A DNA stretch of 6,043 nt from the NCBI GenBank assembly GCA_025453305.1, contig JALOQO010000037.1:1-6043 (forward strand). The letters are read 5' to 3'. The notes beneath the pieces were generated by a model. It saw only the letters and a list, made by a program, of their open reading frames with translations, had not been told where the DNA came from and ran no database searches. This DNA comes from Patescibacteria group bacterium. Lineage in GTDB: Bacteria > Patescibacteriota > Saccharimonadia > Saccharimonadales > CAIOMD01. Shown here one piece after another: positions 4,991-6,043 of the stretch (its first letter is position 1; the number at the start of each line of letters is the position of its first letter). The translations under genes were made by a program, and so were the position numbers.

Positions 4991-6043
4991 ATGGAGAAAG
5001 AAAAGCATAGTATTGCCCCTGGTGTAGGTTTTATGGTTGCCGGTGCATCTGTACTTGGTTCGTTTCAGAAATCCTTATTACCCAGAAGCCCTGTTGATCA
5101 GGGCATTATTACGGGTTTAACTATGGCTTTGAGTTTTACAATTTCAACGGTACTGCAAGACAGCCTAGAATCGTTTGTGCATATTGGTAATGATGAGAAT
5201 TCAGAAATAAACGGTTTAGCCACAAGCGGTAGTGCATTTGCTGCTGGATTAGCTATTCAAAAAATATTTGAACAGCAAGAAAACGAAAGGCCTTTAAGGT
5301 CTATTGCTAGGGCTGCTGGATACTGGTTAACTATCATTGGAGTAGCTGGTAGCGTTATACACGGTCTAACGGCTATGGCCGAAAACAAAACCGAAGAAGA
5401 TTATCAACTATCGCAAGTAGTAGTTTTACCGATTGGGATACTAATAGCTTTATTGTTCGATATCGCAAGATATAAACGATCTACCTTGCTAAGAAACAGT
5501 TATTTACTCAACTCCCCACTTAGGGTAGCTGTGGTAGCTACAGGAGTACTGGGCTTTTTAACCGCAGCATCTATAGCAGAACAAAAAATTGCGTATAGTA
5601 CCCAAAAAACAGTTAAACGATACGCTAAACCATTGGCAAACACATGGATGCCGATTGGACATGTTATTAGCCTAGGAATTATGGCTGGCGGTATGGCTTA
5701 TGCTTTGTCTAAACTTTATCACAAAATTGAATCTGGCCAAGATGCTATAGAAAAAGATTATGCCAACCCACCAGAAGCACCAGAGGTTAGTGGTAGCAGA
5801 TATAGTACCCTTGACTGGGACGAATTATCTCTACAGGGTAGACAGCACCTTAGCAATCGTCTAAGTGCGAATAAAATTAACCAGGATTTAGGCATAAGAA
5901 CCGCCAAAGAGCCAATCAGACTTTATATTAGCCTAGATAGCGCCGACACCGAAGCTAACAGGGTTATGTTAGCATTAGAAGAAATCAAAAGGGCAGGGGC
6001 TTTTACCAGAAAAAACCTATTGTTAATCGCCCCTACCGGGACT
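4991..6043 (+). CDS. Membrane alpha/beta-hydrolase family protein (PF15420/PF10081 type), 3' truncated
   Basis: The frame stays open to the window end, giving 351 residues of the N-terminal part. Residues 25-43 (FQKSLLPRSPVDQGIITGL) match the start of the alpha/beta-hydrolase N-terminal membrane domain. Hydrophobic helices follow at about 36-56, 75-92, 106-127, 140-160, 176-196 and 221-241. A linker and the block LSLQGRQHLSNR (279-290) lead into the hydrolase domain. There, PIRLYISLDSADT (308-320), the helix ALEEIKRAGAFTRKNL (328-343) and LLLIAPTGT (343-351) match the opening of Abhydrolase_9. The nucleophile Ser and the rest of the triad would lie beyond the window and cannot be checked. The family is best known from Actinobacteria and its substrate is not established; a lipid or envelope ester is plausible. 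The ATG is the conservative start; CTG at 4985 is possible. Confidence 0.85.
   Translation, partial: MEKEKHSIAPGVGFMVAGASVLGSFQKSLLPRSPVDQGIITGLTMALSFTISTVLQDSLESFVHIGNDENSEINGLATSGSAFAAGLAIQKIFEQQENERPLRSIARAAGYWLTIIGVAGSVIHGLTAMAENKTEEDYQLSQVVVLPIGILIALLFDIARYKRSTLLRNSYLLNSPLRVAVVATGVLGFLTAASIAEQKIAYSTQKTVKRYAKPLANTWMPIGHVISLGIMAGGMAYALSKLYHKIESGQDAIEKDYANPPEAPEVSGSRYSTLDWDELSLQGRQHLSNRLSANKINQDLGIRTAKEPIRLYISLDSADTEANRVMLALEEIKRAGAFTRKNLLLIAPTGT

Noticed and set aside
1..6043. CRISPR arrays, tRNA or rRNA genes, insertion sequences
   Set aside because: I saw no regularly spaced repeats, cloverleaf sequences, conserved rRNA blocks, transposase motifs or terminal inverted repeats.
1..6043. 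Alternative genetic code with TGA recoded (seen in some CPR lineages)
   Set aside because: No in-frame TGA occurs in any supported gene, and Trp is encoded by TGG. TGA is also not used as a stop, so the evidence is neutral and the standard bacterial code suffices.

Overview
The window is AT-rich DNA densely packed with genes. The gene style suggests a small-genome bacterium of the Candidate Phyla Radiation, with Saccharibacteria (TM7) as my best guess. Three things point that way: short intergenic gaps, several genes whose predicted -10 box sits 7 nt from the start codon (leaderless mRNAs), and a gene mix of single-domain regulators, fasciclin proteins and an actinobacterial-type membrane alpha/beta-hydrolase. 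The assignment is inference and no marker gene confirms it. All nine complete or 3'-complete genes end in TAA or TAG. No TGA is used as a stop and none lies in frame, so the genetic code cannot be tested here.

Layout. (1) Positions 1-462 hold the 3' part of an HD-domain phosphohydrolase of the SpoT/(p)ppGpp-hydrolase type. (2) A small four-helix membrane protein of the phage-holin superfamily IV type (519-902) follows. It converges, with one base between the stops, on a minus-strand receiver-only response regulator (904-1323). (3) A divergent 80-bp intergenic region separates that regulator from a small heavy-metal-associated (HMA) domain protein (1404-1700). (4) An OmpR-type response regulator (1786-2466) and its sensor histidine kinase (2468-3481) form a tight operon. 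(5) Two fasciclin (FAS1) domain proteins follow, one membrane-anchored (3551-4132) and one secreted (4159-4707), ending in a strong hairpin. (6) An unrecognised 46-aa ORF with a good ribosome binding site (4788-4928) precedes the 5' part of a membrane-embedded alpha/beta-hydrolase family protein (4991 to the window end).

How the parts may work together. The central block looks like a surface-sensing and surface-adhesion module: a complete two-component system with a small extracytoplasmic sensor, then two extracellular FAS1 proteins. A tandem TTAAC direct repeat with 11-bp periodicity lies where the -35 box of the regulator operon should be. A weaker copy with the same spacing lies upstream of the first FAS1 gene. 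I infer autoregulation and possible control of the FAS1 genes by this regulator. The sequence suggests this but does not prove it.
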